From contig NZ_JALIRP010000001.1 in the NCBI RefSeq assembly GCF_022898935.1, forward strand, positions 310,001 to 374,000: 64,000 nucleotides of DNA, written 5' to 3'. The translations under genes and the position numbers were made by a program. The notes under the pieces were generated by a model, which was not told where the DNA came from, made no database searches, and saw nothing but the letters and a program-made list of their open reading frames with translations. The stretch is from Paenibacillus mangrovi. Its GTDB lineage: Bacteria > Bacillota > Bacilli > Paenibacillales > Paenibacillaceae. This document shows, in pieces, positions 26,380-34,961 of this stretch. How positions within the stretch are numbered: the first letter of the stretch is position 1; each line of letters starts with the position of its first letter.

Positions 26380-28128
26380 TTATGCTTCTTCCTCTCTCAT
26401 GGATGTCGACTCGTAATCAACCTCAACCTGGCGTTTAATCTGATCCAGCGTCTGGCCAAGATTACTTACCTTTTGGCGGATTTCTTCATTAGAATCAGAT
26501 TCGAGGAACATTTTGTACAGACTTTTCTCAAGAGATTCCTGCTTTTCAAAATGCTCAAGAATAACGTCCAAACCGCCGATAACCATTTCGAACATATTGA
26601 TCTTTTCATGCAGCAGATGCAGAATATGCTCCTCGATCGTACCAGAGGTGGACAGGTTGTAAATTTGAACGTCCTTCTGCTGGCCGAGACGGTGAACACG
26701 CCCGATCCGCTGCTCTACCCGCATGGGGTTCCACGGCAGGTCGAAGTTGATCATATGGTGGCAAAATTGGAGGTTGATCCCCTCACCGCCGGCTTCGGTT
26801 GCAATCATCACCTGGGCGCGTCCCCGGAAGAGATCCATCATCCAGTCCTTTTTGCCCCGGTTCATGCCGCCGCGGTAAGGTACGCAGATCAGCCCGTGCT
26901 TCTGAAAATACTGGAGCAGGTACTCCTGGGTTGCGCGGTATTCGGTGAATACGATGACCTTTTCATTCATTTGCTTAATCAGCTCGATCGTTTTTTCAGC
27001 TTTCGTATTGGCTTTGATCGCACGAATGGCGTTTACCAGCTCCCAGACCTTGGCCGTGAGCGGTGATTCGTCCGGAATTTTTTTCGAAAGGTTCACCAGG
27101 GTAAGAAATACGGCGTCGCGGCTGCTGCATACTTCGCGCTGCAGTGTAACGAGCGACAGCATGCTGCTCAAATTTCCCCCGGAAGCCTTATATTGGTCTT
27201 TGACAAAGGCTGTCACACCGTCATACAATGCTTGTTCTTCGGGCGACAGCTGAAGATTGACGTTGCTAACATGGCGCTTGGTAAAATGAACGGGTCCCTC
27301 GCCCCGGCGGTTCCGGATCATGACCTTGGCCAGCTCGTCCTTAAGCTGATCCTGATTCTTCGGCTGGCGCTTGCCGACCACGAAATTAGTGGCGAAATCG
27401 CCCTGGCGGCCAAGCTGACCGGGCTTCAGCAGCGTAATGAGGTTAAATAGCTCGCTCATGTCATTTTGTACCGGTGTGGCGGTCAGCAGGAGACAATATT
27501 TTTTGCGGAGCTTTTGAATGAACTGATAGTTTGTCGTTTTCTTGTTCTTCAGCTTATGGGCCTCGTCGATAATCAGCATGTCGTATTCCTGCTCAAGCAG
27601 GAAATCCTTATGCGGATCGCGCTTAGCCGTATCGATAGACGCAACCACGACATCGGAGTGCCAGGTATAAGCTTTTTTCTGGGCAACGGCGGGAATGCCG
27701 AATTTGCTGTTCAGCTCGCGCACCCACTGCAGCACAAGCGAAGCCGGCACGAGAATCAGCACTTTGGATACGAGCCCGCGGATCATATATTCTTTTAAAA
27801 TCATTCCGGCTTCTATCGTTTTACCGAGTCCGACCTCATCGGCCAAAATGGCTCTGCCGGACATCTCGAACAGCACTCGGTGCGCGGTGTCGAGCTGATG
27901 TGGAAGCGGGGAGAGGCCCTGCAAATGCTTCAAGCACTGCAGCTCGTCAAAGCTGGTTACCAGGCGCGCTTCTTCCCCCTGGATCGCCAGCTGCGCAAGC
28001 CGCCAGTCTCCCCAGGGCCCGCCTTTCTCAAGGCGGCTGTTAAGCTGCTCAATCCAGCTGCGGTCAATATGCAGAGGAACCGGAAGTTCCTGCGGCTGTC
28101 CGCTTGCACTAGGCTGGGAAGTATTCAT
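26380..28128 (-). CDS. yqhH: SNF2-type helicase/ATPase YqhH
   Basis: The roughly 582-aa SF2 ATPase has Walker A in LADEVGLGKTIEAG, DEAH box LIIDEAHKLKN, motif III LLLTATPVQND, and the helicase C half with VFTEYRATQEYL, IATEAGGEGINLQF and the arginine-finger motif VEQRIGRVHRLGQ. It is RapA/HepA-like but lacks the flanking RapA domains. AAGGAGG lies 8 bases before ATG 28128, which is preferred to 28197. It probably remodels protein-DNA or transcription complexes. Confidence 0.88.
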   Translation of the reverse strand: MNTSQPSASGQPQELPVPLHIDRSWIEQLNSRLEKGGPWGDWRLAQLAIQGEEARLVTSFDELQCLKHLQGLSPLPHQLDTAHRVLFEMSGRAILADEVGLGKTIEAGMILKEYMIRGLVSKVLILVPASLVLQWVRELNSKFGIPAVAQKKAYTWHSDVVVASIDTAKRDPHKDFLLEQEYDMLIIDEAHKLKNKKTTNYQFIQKLRKKYCLLLTATPVQNDMSELFNLITLLKPGQLGRQGDFATNFVVGKRQPKNQDQLKDELAKVMIRNRRGEGPVHFTKRHVSNVNLQLSPEEQALYDGVTAFVKDQYKASGGNLSSMLSLVTLQREVCSSRDAVFLTLVNLSKKIPDESPLTAKVWELVNAIRAIKANTKAEKTIELIKQMNEKVIVFTEYRATQEYLLQYFQKHGLICVPYRGGMNRGKKDWMMDLFRGRAQVMIATEAGGEGINLQFCHHMINFDLPWNPMRVEQRIGRVHRLGQQKDVQIYNLSTSGTIEEHILHLLHEKINMFEMVIGGLDVILEHFEKQESLEKSLYKMFLESDSNEEIRQKVSNLGQTLDQIKRQVEVDYESTSMREEEA

Positions 28129-28502
28129 GCCCCGTACCTCCTTCATTTTTCGTATACATACGTATATGGATTTTTGCAATAAAACAAGTAGCGGCATTTA
28201 ATCACGAAATTATATAGACTGATAAAGTTCTGTTCTTTGCTCTTGGAACGAACCCGGGTGCTCCTTAAAATCGGATTTTGTAATATCCAAGTATTGTGTA
28301 GTATGCACGTAAACGGATGAGTTCATAACAGGGCTGGAAGGAACGGTCACATGTGCTCACAGGAAAGATTTTCAAAAATATTTTCAAAGGACCGGTGTCA
28401 AAAAGTGAGATAGATGGAGAAAAGAAGAGGTTGTCCGATATTGAAGAGCTTACATGCCTTAAATTTCAGGATATCTTTGTAGAGTTACAATATGTGGTAT
28501 AG

Positions 28503-28574
28503 TATAATGTATTTCGAACACAAGATATTGTACGTGATGAGCGAAAACGTGTTTATACGCTTTATATCTTGTTA
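28503..28574 (+). promoter_or_regulatory. nrdJ promoter -10 and two probable NrdR boxes
   Basis: A TATAAT lies at 28503-28508. Downstream, ACACAAGATATTGTAC (28518-28533) fits the NrdR box pattern. A second weaker copy in inverted form, GCTTTATATCTTGTTA, lies at 28559-28574. Centres are 41 bp apart, about four helical turns; the usual spacing is about three. NrdR represses ribonucleotide reductase genes when dATP is high. The rest of the 543-base gap upstream (28129-28502) shows no further recognisable signal. Confidence 0.6.
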
Positions 28575-28671
28575 GATGGGATGAAGCGAAAGTAAGAGCT
28601 GGATTTTAGTACATCAGTTCATTCCGTATGGTTTATTGAATAATGCCAATTATCGTGGGAGGTTGTTTCGT

Positions 28672-31263
28672 TTGGGTATGATTCAGCAGAAACAAAAGCT
28701 CGAAGGATTGAGTGAAAAAATCTTTTTGGACCGTTATGCCTGGAAGGACCCGGATACCAGCCATGCAAAGGTTGGGGACGTCGTTCTCGTGCTGACTAAA
28801 GATGATCCGAAGTTTCCTACCAAGGAAGTCGGAGAGATTGTGGGTCGCGAAGGCAGCATCGTGACGGTTAAAACCCGCCGCGGCGAGCTTGTAGAAACTC
28901 ATGTGGATAAATTGACTTTAAATATAGAAAAAACGCCGGAAGAAATGTGGGACCGTCTGGCGGGAGCGATGTCTTCCGTGGAGGAAACCCCTGAGCTTCA
29001 GGCCGAGTGGCAGGAGAAGTTCCGCTACATTCTGGACGACTGGAAGCTGGTTCCCGGCGGACGTATTGCAGCCGGAGCAGGAGCAAGCGATGAGCTGACT
29101 TTGTTCAACTGTTATGTCATTCCATCGCCAAAAGACAGCCGCGGGGGCATTATGGCCACGCTGTCTGAAATGACGGAAATTATGGCACGCGGCGGCGGTG
29201 TCGGCATCAACCTGTCTTCTTTGCGTCCGCGCAGAGCCGTCGTTAAGGGCGTAAACGGTTCGTCCAGCGGTGCTGTATCCTGGGGGGGGCTGTTCAGCTA
29301 CACAACCGGTCTGATCGAGCAGGGCGGAAGCCGCAGAGGCGCGTTGATGCTGATGATCAATGACTGGCATCCAGACGTGCTTGATTTCATCACCGTTAAG
29401 CAAACGATGGGGCAGGTCACGAATGCGAATTTGTCCGTATGCGTAAGCAATGATTTTATGAAGGCTGTCAAAGAGGACCTCGATTGGGATCTCGTCTTCC
29501 CGGATACGACCGTGCCGGGCTATAACGAATTATGGGACGGAGATCTCGACAAGTGGAAGAAGGAAGGCCGCAGCGTCATCCATTACCGCACCGTCAAGGC
29601 GCGTGAAATCTGGCATACGATTATCGAATCGGCCTGGAAATCCGCAGAGCCTGGCGTGGTATTCATGGAATACTACAACCAGATGTCCAACAGCTGGTAT
29701 TTCAATCCGATTATTTGTACGAATCCATGCGGCGAGCAGGGACTGCCTGCCTGGGGCGTCTGCAATCTGTCTGCGATGAACCTCTCGAAGTTCTACGATG
29801 AGGAAAAGCATGATGTGGCATGGGACGAACTGGCACTGACCACCCGTTATTCCGTGCGTTTCCTGGATAACGTCATCAGCAAAACACCTTATCATTTCGA
29901 AGAAAACGAGCAGAACCAGAAGAAAGAGCGCCGCGTAGGCCTCGGAACCATGGGTCTAGCTGAGCTGATGATCAAGCTGAACATCCGCTATGGAAGCCCG
30001 GAATCCATGGATTTCCTGGATAAACTGTATGGATTTATTGCCCGCGAAGCTTATTTGGCATCTTCCGAGATTGCTGGGGAGAAGGGTTCCTTCCCGGCAT
30101 TCGACGCAGAGCTGTATCTGCAAAGCGGATTTATGAAAAATATGACCGAAGAGTATCCTGAAGTCGGCAATGCCATTCGTGAAAAGGGCATGCGTAACGT
30201 AACCGTGATTACGCAGGCGCCAACGGGAAGCACGGGAACGATGGTAGGCACTTCGACAGGCATTGAGCCTTACTTTGCCTTCAAGTATTTCCGCCAAAGC
30301 CGTCTTGGCTTTGATGAGCAGTTCGTGCCGATCGCGCAAGACTGGCTTGACGCCCATCCTGGCGAAGAACTGCCGGATTACTTCGTAACCGCCATGGACT
30401 TGTCCGCTGAGGATCATATTCGTGCACAGGCGGCAATCCAGCGCTGGGTTGACAGCTCCATTTCCAAAACAGCCAACTGTCCGTCTGACTTCACAGTAGA
30501 AGAAACGAAACGTCTGTACGAGCTGGCCTTCGATCTGGGCTGCAAAGGCGTAACGATCTACCGTGACGGCAGCCGCGATGTGCAGGTTCTGCAAACCGAG
30601 AAAAAAGAAGATAAAAAGCAGGATACAGCTATAAATGAAGTGGCCAGTGCGAAGGAAACTGAGGTTCAGGAGCCTGCGGCCAAGCTGCAAACCGCAGCGA
30701 GCGAATCCAGAGCGAAGGTCGTCGACAAGCAGTACAAGCGCCGCCCGCAAGTGCTGCGCGGAGCAACGTATAAAATTAACACGCCGTTTGGCATGGCCTA
30801 TATCACCATCAATGATCTAGACGGGATTCCAAGCGAGATTTTCCTCAATGTAGGTAAAGCAGGTTCGGACGTATTTGCGATGGCGGAAGCCCTCGGACGT
30901 GTCTGCTCGCTGTTCCTGCGTTATGGAGATCACGGCCAAAAGGTCGAGCTGCTGATCAAGCATCTGAAGGGCATCGGCGGTTCCGGAGCTATCGGCTTTG
31001 GCCCGAACCGCGTCGAGTCCATTGCGGATGCCGTGGCCAAAGCACTCGAAACGCATGTGCAATCCGACTACGAAGATCATGACCCGGCACCGGTGGCAGC
31101 AACGCTGGCGCCTGAAACGGCCGAACACGGCGGCGGCTACGGCCACCGCTACGACGACCCGAAAGCCTCGGTAGATCTTTGCCCTTCCTGCGGATCGGCG
31201 ACGCTGATTAATATCGAAGGCTGTAAGACTTGCGGAAATTGCGGGTACAGCAAGTGTTCGTAA
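28672..31263 (+). CDS. nrdJ: adenosylcobalamin-dependent ribonucleoside-diphosphate reductase (class II)
   Basis: The roughly 863-aa class II reductase makes deoxyribonucleotides using B12. Motifs seen are RIAAGAGASDELTLFNCYV, NLSSLRPRRAVVKG, the active-site NPCGEQGLPAWGVCNLSAMNL (residues about 350-370), the phosphate-binding APTGSTGTMVGTSTGIEPYF, and a C-terminal zinc-ribbon with CPSCG, CKTCGNCG and YSKC that also carries the redox cysteines. A low-complexity Glu/Lys/Ala linker lies near residues 640-690. TTG 28672 is chosen because GGGAGGT ends 8 bases before it; ATG 28678 is the alternative. Its 3' end is 32 bases from a transposon end. Confidence 0.93.
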   Translation: MGMIQQKQKLEGLSEKIFLDRYAWKDPDTSHAKVGDVVLVLTKDDPKFPTKEVGEIVGREGSIVTVKTRRGELVETHVDKLTLNIEKTPEEMWDRLAGAMSSVEETPELQAEWQEKFRYILDDWKLVPGGRIAAGAGASDELTLFNCYVIPSPKDSRGGIMATLSEMTEIMARGGGVGINLSSLRPRRAVVKGVNGSSSGAVSWGGLFSYTTGLIEQGGSRRGALMLMINDWHPDVLDFITVKQTMGQVTNANLSVCVSNDFMKAVKEDLDWDLVFPDTTVPGYNELWDGDLDKWKKEGRSVIHYRTVKAREIWHTIIESAWKSAEPGVVFMEYYNQMSNSWYFNPIICTNPCGEQGLPAWGVCNLSAMNLSKFYDEEKHDVAWDELALTTRYSVRFLDNVISKTPYHFEENEQNQKKERRVGLGTMGLAELMIKLNIRYGSPESMDFLDKLYGFIAREAYLASSEIAGEKGSFPAFDAELYLQSGFMKNMTEEYPEVGNAIREKGMRNVTVITQAPTGSTGTMVGTSTGIEPYFAFKYFRQSRLGFDEQFVPIAQDWLDAHPGEELPDYFVTAMDLSAEDHIRAQAAIQRWVDSSISKTANCPSDFTVEETKRLYELAFDLGCKGVTIYRDGSRDVQVLQTEKKEDKKQDTAINEVASAKETEVQEPAAKLQTAASESRAKVVDKQYKRRPQVLRGATYKINTPFGMAYITINDLDGIPSEIFLNVGKAGSDVFAMAEALGRVCSLFLRYGDHGQKVELLIKHLKGIGGSGAIGFGPNRVESIADAVAKALETHVQSDYEDHDPAPVAATLAPETAEHGGGYGHRYDDPKASVDLCPSCGSATLINIEGCKTCGNCGYSKCS

Positions 31264-31289
31264 GATAGAGAATTGAAGAAAGAGATATG

Positions 31290-31295
31290 AGAAGT
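31290..31295. repeat. target-site direct repeat, left copy (AGAAGT)
   Basis: AGAAGT occurs here at the junction with the element and again at 37982-37987 at the other junction. It includes the terminal T and A of the element, so the true duplication is 4-6 bp, compatible with the 5-bp duplication made by Tn7-type transposases. Confidence 0.65.
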
Positions 31296-31363
31296 GTGAA
31301 ATTCCATAATTAATTAGAATTGTTTCATAATTGCTTAGACGAATATTCCAAAACTAATTGGAA
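31295..31363 (+). repeat. element left end: three closely spaced 18-bp repeats
   Basis: TTCCATAATTAATTAGAA (31302-31319), TTTCATAATTGCTTAGAC (31323-31340) and TTCCAAAACTAATTGGAA (31346-31363) start 21 and 23 bp apart. They resemble TnsB-binding sites. The dense spacing is like the right end of Tn7. Confidence 0.7.
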
Positions 31364-31400
31364 AACGAATAAATATTCAAAGTTTTGAATATAATAAGAA

Positions 31401-31437
31401 GAAAACCAGGCGAAAGTAAATAGCCTGGTTTTCTTGT
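31401..31437. terminator. hairpin/terminator inside the left end
   Basis: An 11-bp stem GAAAACCAGGC/GCCTGGTTTTC (31401-31411, 31423-31433) is followed by TTG. A near copy lies at 46035-46067. It could terminate transcription from nrdJ or outward from the element. Confidence 0.75.
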
Positions 31438-31457
31438 TAATAAAAGGTGTGAGAAGA

Positions 31458-31592
31458 ATGTTATTCAATAAACCTTTGATGTATCATGATGAATCCGTAG
31501 AAGGATATTTAATGCGAAGTGAAATACTCAATTATGGTGATCCTAATTTTCTAGGTATAGATAAACTAAAGTCCAACGCTTCTGATGTTTAG
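31458..31592 (+). pseudogene. tniQ (TnsD-like) N-terminal remnant
   Basis: The 44-codon frame starts MLFNKPLMYHDESVEGYLMR and continues SEILNYGDPNF. The P-x-x-DES-x-x-GYL-x-R pattern with a following N-Y/G is the start of TniQ-family target-selection proteins of Tn7-like transposons, normally several hundred residues long. It stops at TAG 31590. AAAAGGTG lies upstream. It is too short to function. The assignment rests on motif pattern only. Confidence 0.6.
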
Positions 31593-31646
31593 CAGAAAGA
31601 GTTCGATGATTACTTTAGATAACTATTATTTAACGAGGACAAAAAA

Positions 31647-31943
31647 ATGAACGGAGAATCCACCATGAATCCCCGCGTGGCAGCGCGTGTTGTACAGGAA
31701 ATTCGAGCTGCCTCGTCCAATAAAGCCGAGGCCAATCCGTTTGCTATCCTTAGCGAGCGGGAATTGGAAGTGCTGCGGCTCATCGCAGGAGGCCTCACCA
31801 ACTCAGAGATCGCCGAGCGCCTTTTCATAAGTGAGAAGACGGTGAAGGGCCATGTCAGCAATATCTTAAGCAAGCTGCATATGCTTGACCGCACAAAGGC
31901 AGCTGTCTTCGCATGGGAGCATGGGCTCATGCGGCCGGATTAA
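31647..31943 (+). pseudogene. NarL/FixJ-type response regulator, DNA-binding half only
   Basis: The 98-aa frame starts in what is normally the linker (NPRVAARVVQEIRAA). It then has a complete LuxR-type HTH (LSERELEVLRLIAGGLTNSEIAERLFISEKTVKGHVSNIL). The receiver domain of about 120 residues is missing and no cognate kinase is nearby. GAGG lies before the ATG, so it may still be made as a phosphorylation-independent DNA-binding protein, but a 5' deletion remnant is more likely. The junction with the tniQ remnant lies at 31593-31646. Confidence 0.65.
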
Positions 31944-32085
31944 TGCACCAAGAAAATTTCTTATTCTAGTCTTGCTGAAAACGGTTCTCCAGATGTATCT
32001 CCAAACGGAACCACGGTCTCGTTTCCGGCCAGCTTTTATCTTGTATCATCAGCTTATAAATAGATGATAAAAGGAGCTGGAGCAA

Positions 32086-32628
32086 TTGATAATCAAGTCT
32101 GAAGAACAGCAGTCTATGAGATTCTCTGCAAAGTCCCATTGGGCTGCGTATGCGGCAGCAATCTGGTCGGTGCTTTATATCCCGCCCCATGTGTATTTTG
32201 CACTCGGAGGCACGATAGGCGTGCCGGGCACTATGACGGAAAAATTTGAACCAGTATGGGCTCTCACTAACTGGGGAGCATCCTTTGCTTTGTTGTTGGC
32301 CGGGCTGCTTGCATTGGGTCTTGCTCGTCCCATGGAACAAAAAATGGTGCGGTTGGCGCTGCTGGTTGTCTCTTGGTGCGCCTGTCTGATCCCGATTTTG
32401 CACGCAAGCTATGGTTTTGTCACAAAAGGACTTTATCTGCTGGGTGTGCTGCCCATTCATTTCTTCGACTTTTCCCTTTGGGAAACTGTGGATATCGGAA
32501 TGTTCATGATGCTGGATCTGCTGCTCTTTGAACCGTGGTTTCTGGTTGAAGGCATCTTGTTTGGTCTGGCGATTTGGCAGTTTCACCGCAGAGCTCAGGT
32601 GAAAATCGATGCGAATCATGCATTATAA
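32086..32628 (+). CDS. DUF3995-like membrane protein
   Basis: The 180-aa protein has four to five hydrophobic helices. It begins WAAYAAAIWSVLYIPPHVYFALGGTIGVPG, the Trp/His/Tyr-ALGG pattern typical of DUF3995 membrane proteins. AAGGAG lies 9 bases before TTG 32086. Function is unknown. It lies within the Tn7-like element. Confidence 0.7.
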   Translation: MIIKSEEQQSMRFSAKSHWAAYAAAIWSVLYIPPHVYFALGGTIGVPGTMTEKFEPVWALTNWGASFALLLAGLLALGLARPMEQKMVRLALLVVSWCACLIPILHASYGFVTKGLYLLGVLPIHFFDFSLWETVDIGMFMMLDLLLFEPWFLVEGILFGLAIWQFHRRAQVKIDANHAL

Positions 32629-32820
32629 TAGGATCGAGCGGGGGCCCGAATGCTGTTTCTATATGTCAAGGTTTAAGTCACTGCCAATCGCGTATATTAC
32701 TCTTCTCGCAGGAGCTTTGCTGTCAGATACGATCCGGTATATGGTTGGAAATTGAATGTGTTTAAAGGTATAATACACCAATTAATGGCATATAGTCGGA
32801 TTTTGGAGGGGGATATGATA

Positions 32821-33732
32821 ATGAAAGGGGGGTGGAATATGCCAACATCAGAGGAACAATTTGTCTCGGGTAATGTCGTTTCCGCGGATGGGACGATGAT
32901 CGGGTATCGCGTGATTGGAAAGGGACCAGGTCTGGTCATCGTTCACGGCACCGCCCGCAAAGGGGAGAATTACGAAGTGCTCGCCCGCGAGCTTGCCGGC
33001 CGGTTTACGGTATATGTCATGGACCGCCGCGGCCGTGGTGGCAGCGGGCCGCAGGGTGAGGCGTATAGCTTGCGAAAGGAACGGGAGGATGTTGTCGCCC
33101 TATTGACCGAAGCGCAGGCCTCGTTACTATTCGGACACAGCTTCGGTGGCTTGGTTGCACTCGAGGTGGCCCTGGCTTATCCGTTACGGAAACTGACCTT
33201 ATATGATCCGGCCGTTTCCATCGACGGCTCGATACCGATGGGATGGCTTTCCGCCTTCGAAGAAGCGCTCGCCCGTCAGGATCCCGCCAAGGCCTTCACA
33301 TTGTTCCTTCGCGGTTTAGGGTTTGATGACATTCCCGACGATCACCTGGAAGCTATTCGCCAAGAGATGAAGCAGCATCCCGGACAGTTCGATATGGTCG
33401 ACCTCCTGCCCACCATCGCGAACGAACTCAGAGAAGTCGCCCGCGCCGACTCCGCCATCGCGTCGTATGCTGGAATTTCGGCCGAGACGTTGCTGCTATT
33501 GGGAGCTGAAAGCCCGGGTTATTTTCAAGCGGCGCGGGCGCTGGAGAGCGTAATGCCGCACTTCTACACACGTATTCTTCCGGGCCTCAAGCACAATGCG
33601 CCGGACATGAACGCTCCAGAACAGGTCGCCCGCGAGTTGGAAGTCTTCTTTCTGAAAACCGCGTCGACTTGTTCCACGACAACAGACCAATCCTCGAGTG
33701 CTGGGCCGGATAAATGGGGAACGAAGCTCTAA
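32821..33732 (+). CDS. alpha/beta hydrolase
   Basis: The roughly 303-aa alpha/beta hydrolase fold protein has the oxyanion region VIVHGTARKG, MDRRGRGGSG, the nucleophile elbow FGHSFGG (Ser), and a likely catalytic His in LPGLKHNAPDMNAPEQ. The substrate is unknown; the family includes esterases and lactonases. Two start choices have good ribosome sites: 32821 (GGAGGGGG nine bases upstream) and 32839 (AAAGGGGGG). It is cargo of the Tn7-like element. Confidence 0.78.
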   Translation: MKGGWNMPTSEEQFVSGNVVSADGTMIGYRVIGKGPGLVIVHGTARKGENYEVLARELAGRFTVYVMDRRGRGGSGPQGEAYSLRKEREDVVALLTEAQASLLFGHSFGGLVALEVALAYPLRKLTLYDPAVSIDGSIPMGWLSAFEEALARQDPAKAFTLFLRGLGFDDIPDDHLEAIRQEMKQHPGQFDMVDLLPTIANELREVARADSAIASYAGISAETLLLLGAESPGYFQAARALESVMPHFYTRILPGLKHNAPDMNAPEQVARELEVFFLKTASTCSTTTDQSSSAGPDKWGTKL

Positions 33733-33883
33733 GGCTAAGGGCTAAAGAGTAGCTGTCACTAAGCACAAACATATGGAAACATCTGTAACTCCTCTTACGG
33801 CATGAAAACTTCCACTTATGCAATGGCATACTTCGTAAAGGGCTTCGAATATAAGTTTTCTTACCGCTCTTCATATCTTTCCT

Positions 33884-34378
33884 TTAGGACTCGCTTATAT
33901 TTTTCAATTTGTTCATTTCCTCTAGCGTCATTTCATTGCACTTCCTGATAAAGTCAAGAATCAGCTCCATTTCCTGCTCGTTATATTGCGAGAGGATCTT
34001 GAGCGTTGACTGCATAACCGATTGGAACATGGGTGCAATATGAGTCGCGCCTTCCGGAGCAGGCTTGACGACAACGCGTCTTCGATCGTTCGGATCCTTG
34101 TCTCTGACGACATAACCTGCTTTCTCCAAGCGGTCGATAACGCTGGTGACCGCTCCTGTAGTCAGTCCTGTCAGCTCCGCTAACTGACCTGCGGTTACCT
34201 GGCCCGAATGGTTTAGAAAATCGAGACACTTGTGATCAGTGGCGTTTAGGTCTAATTTTTCCGAGATCAGCTGATGAAACATGACGGCTCTCGCGCTGTT
34301 TTGGCGCAGTTCGTGAAGCAAAGCCTGCTGCGTTAATGTGAGCTCGGGCACAGCAGGAGGAAAATTATCCCTTGACAT
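33884..34378 (-). CDS. MarR family transcriptional regulator
   Basis: The 164-aa protein has a winged-helix domain: KCLDFLNHSGQVTAGQLAELTG, the recognition helix TTGAVTSVIDRLEKAGYV and the wing DPNDRRRVVV. It is divergent from an NTF2-like/SDR pair, across a region with palindromic ATTAAGAT repeats. GGAGG lies 7 bases before its ATG. It probably represses itself and the divergent pair, responding to a small ligand. Confidence 0.87.
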   Translation of the reverse strand: MSRDNFPPAVPELTLTQQALLHELRQNSARAVMFHQLISEKLDLNATDHKCLDFLNHSGQVTAGQLAELTGLTTGAVTSVIDRLEKAGYVVRDKDPNDRRRVVVKPAPEGATHIAPMFQSVMQSTLKILSQYNEQEMELILDFIRKCNEMTLEEMNKLKNISES

Positions 34379-34406
34379 AAAGAAACCTCCAAGTTATGAT
34401 ATGTTT

Positions 34407-34459
34407 ATCTTAATTGATTAAGATATCATATTAATTAAGATGGTTTACTGATTAAGATT
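34407..34459. promoter_or_regulatory. probable MarR operator array
   Basis: A 9-bp-arm palindrome TATCTTAAT-TG-ATTAAGATA lies at 34407-34426. ATTAAGAT recurs at 34418, 34435 and 34452, an exact 17-bp period. It sits between the marR-like gene and the divergent NTF2-like gene. Confidence 0.65.
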
Positions 34460-34531
34460 CTTACACTCGTCAGTATACCACACGCTTCATGAACCACCAA
34501 ACAAATTCATTTATGGAGAGGAAGATTTAAA

Positions 34532-34960
34532 ATGACAAACCACCAAGAAGATCTGAAAGATATCAGCGCATTATTTGCAAAGCTGAGCGAAGCTTGGAAC
34601 AAGGGTGACGGAGAGCTTTACGGTAGCTGCTTTACAGAAGATGCTGAATATGTAACGTTCATGGGACAGCATCTGAAGGGAAGAAAGCAAATTGCCGATG
34701 TACATCAAATGCTGTTCGCGGGTCCGCTGAAGGGCACCGTCCTCGTATCAAGCGCTACCACCGACTTACAGCCGCGCTTCATCACGCCTGATGTTGCCGT
34801 TGTAATCGCGATTGGTGAAGCACGACTCGCCGTGCCTGCCCAGGATTCTAACGACAGAGGATCGATTAATACGAATGTAATTGTCAAGCAGAATGGAGAA
34901 TGGAAGCTGACCGCTTTCCAAAATAGTCGCATTCAAGAGATGCCAAGAGGAGCGCGGTAA
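34532..34960 (+). CDS. SnoaL/SgcJ-type NTF2-fold protein
   Basis: The 142-aa protein has the NTF2-like cone fold: ISALFAKLSEAWNKGDGELYGSCFTEDAEYVTFMGQ, then KGRKQIADVHQMLF and WKLTAFQNSRI. It matches the SgcJ/EcaC group, whose members are found with polyketide and oxidoreductase genes, though most are uncharacterised. It ends 1 base before the SDR start, so they form one operon under the MarR regulator. Confidence 0.75.
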   Translation: MTNHQEDLKDISALFAKLSEAWNKGDGELYGSCFTEDAEYVTFMGQHLKGRKQIADVHQMLFAGPLKGTVLVSSATTDLQPRFITPDVAVVIAIGEARLAVPAQDSNDRGSINTNVIVKQNGEWKLTAFQNSRIQEMPRGAR

Positions 34961-34961
34961 G

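Noticed and set aside
28129..28502. Cobalamin riboswitch before nrdJ
   Set aside because: The B12-box core was not found in the gap; the NrdR-like boxes and TATAAT are the only signals.
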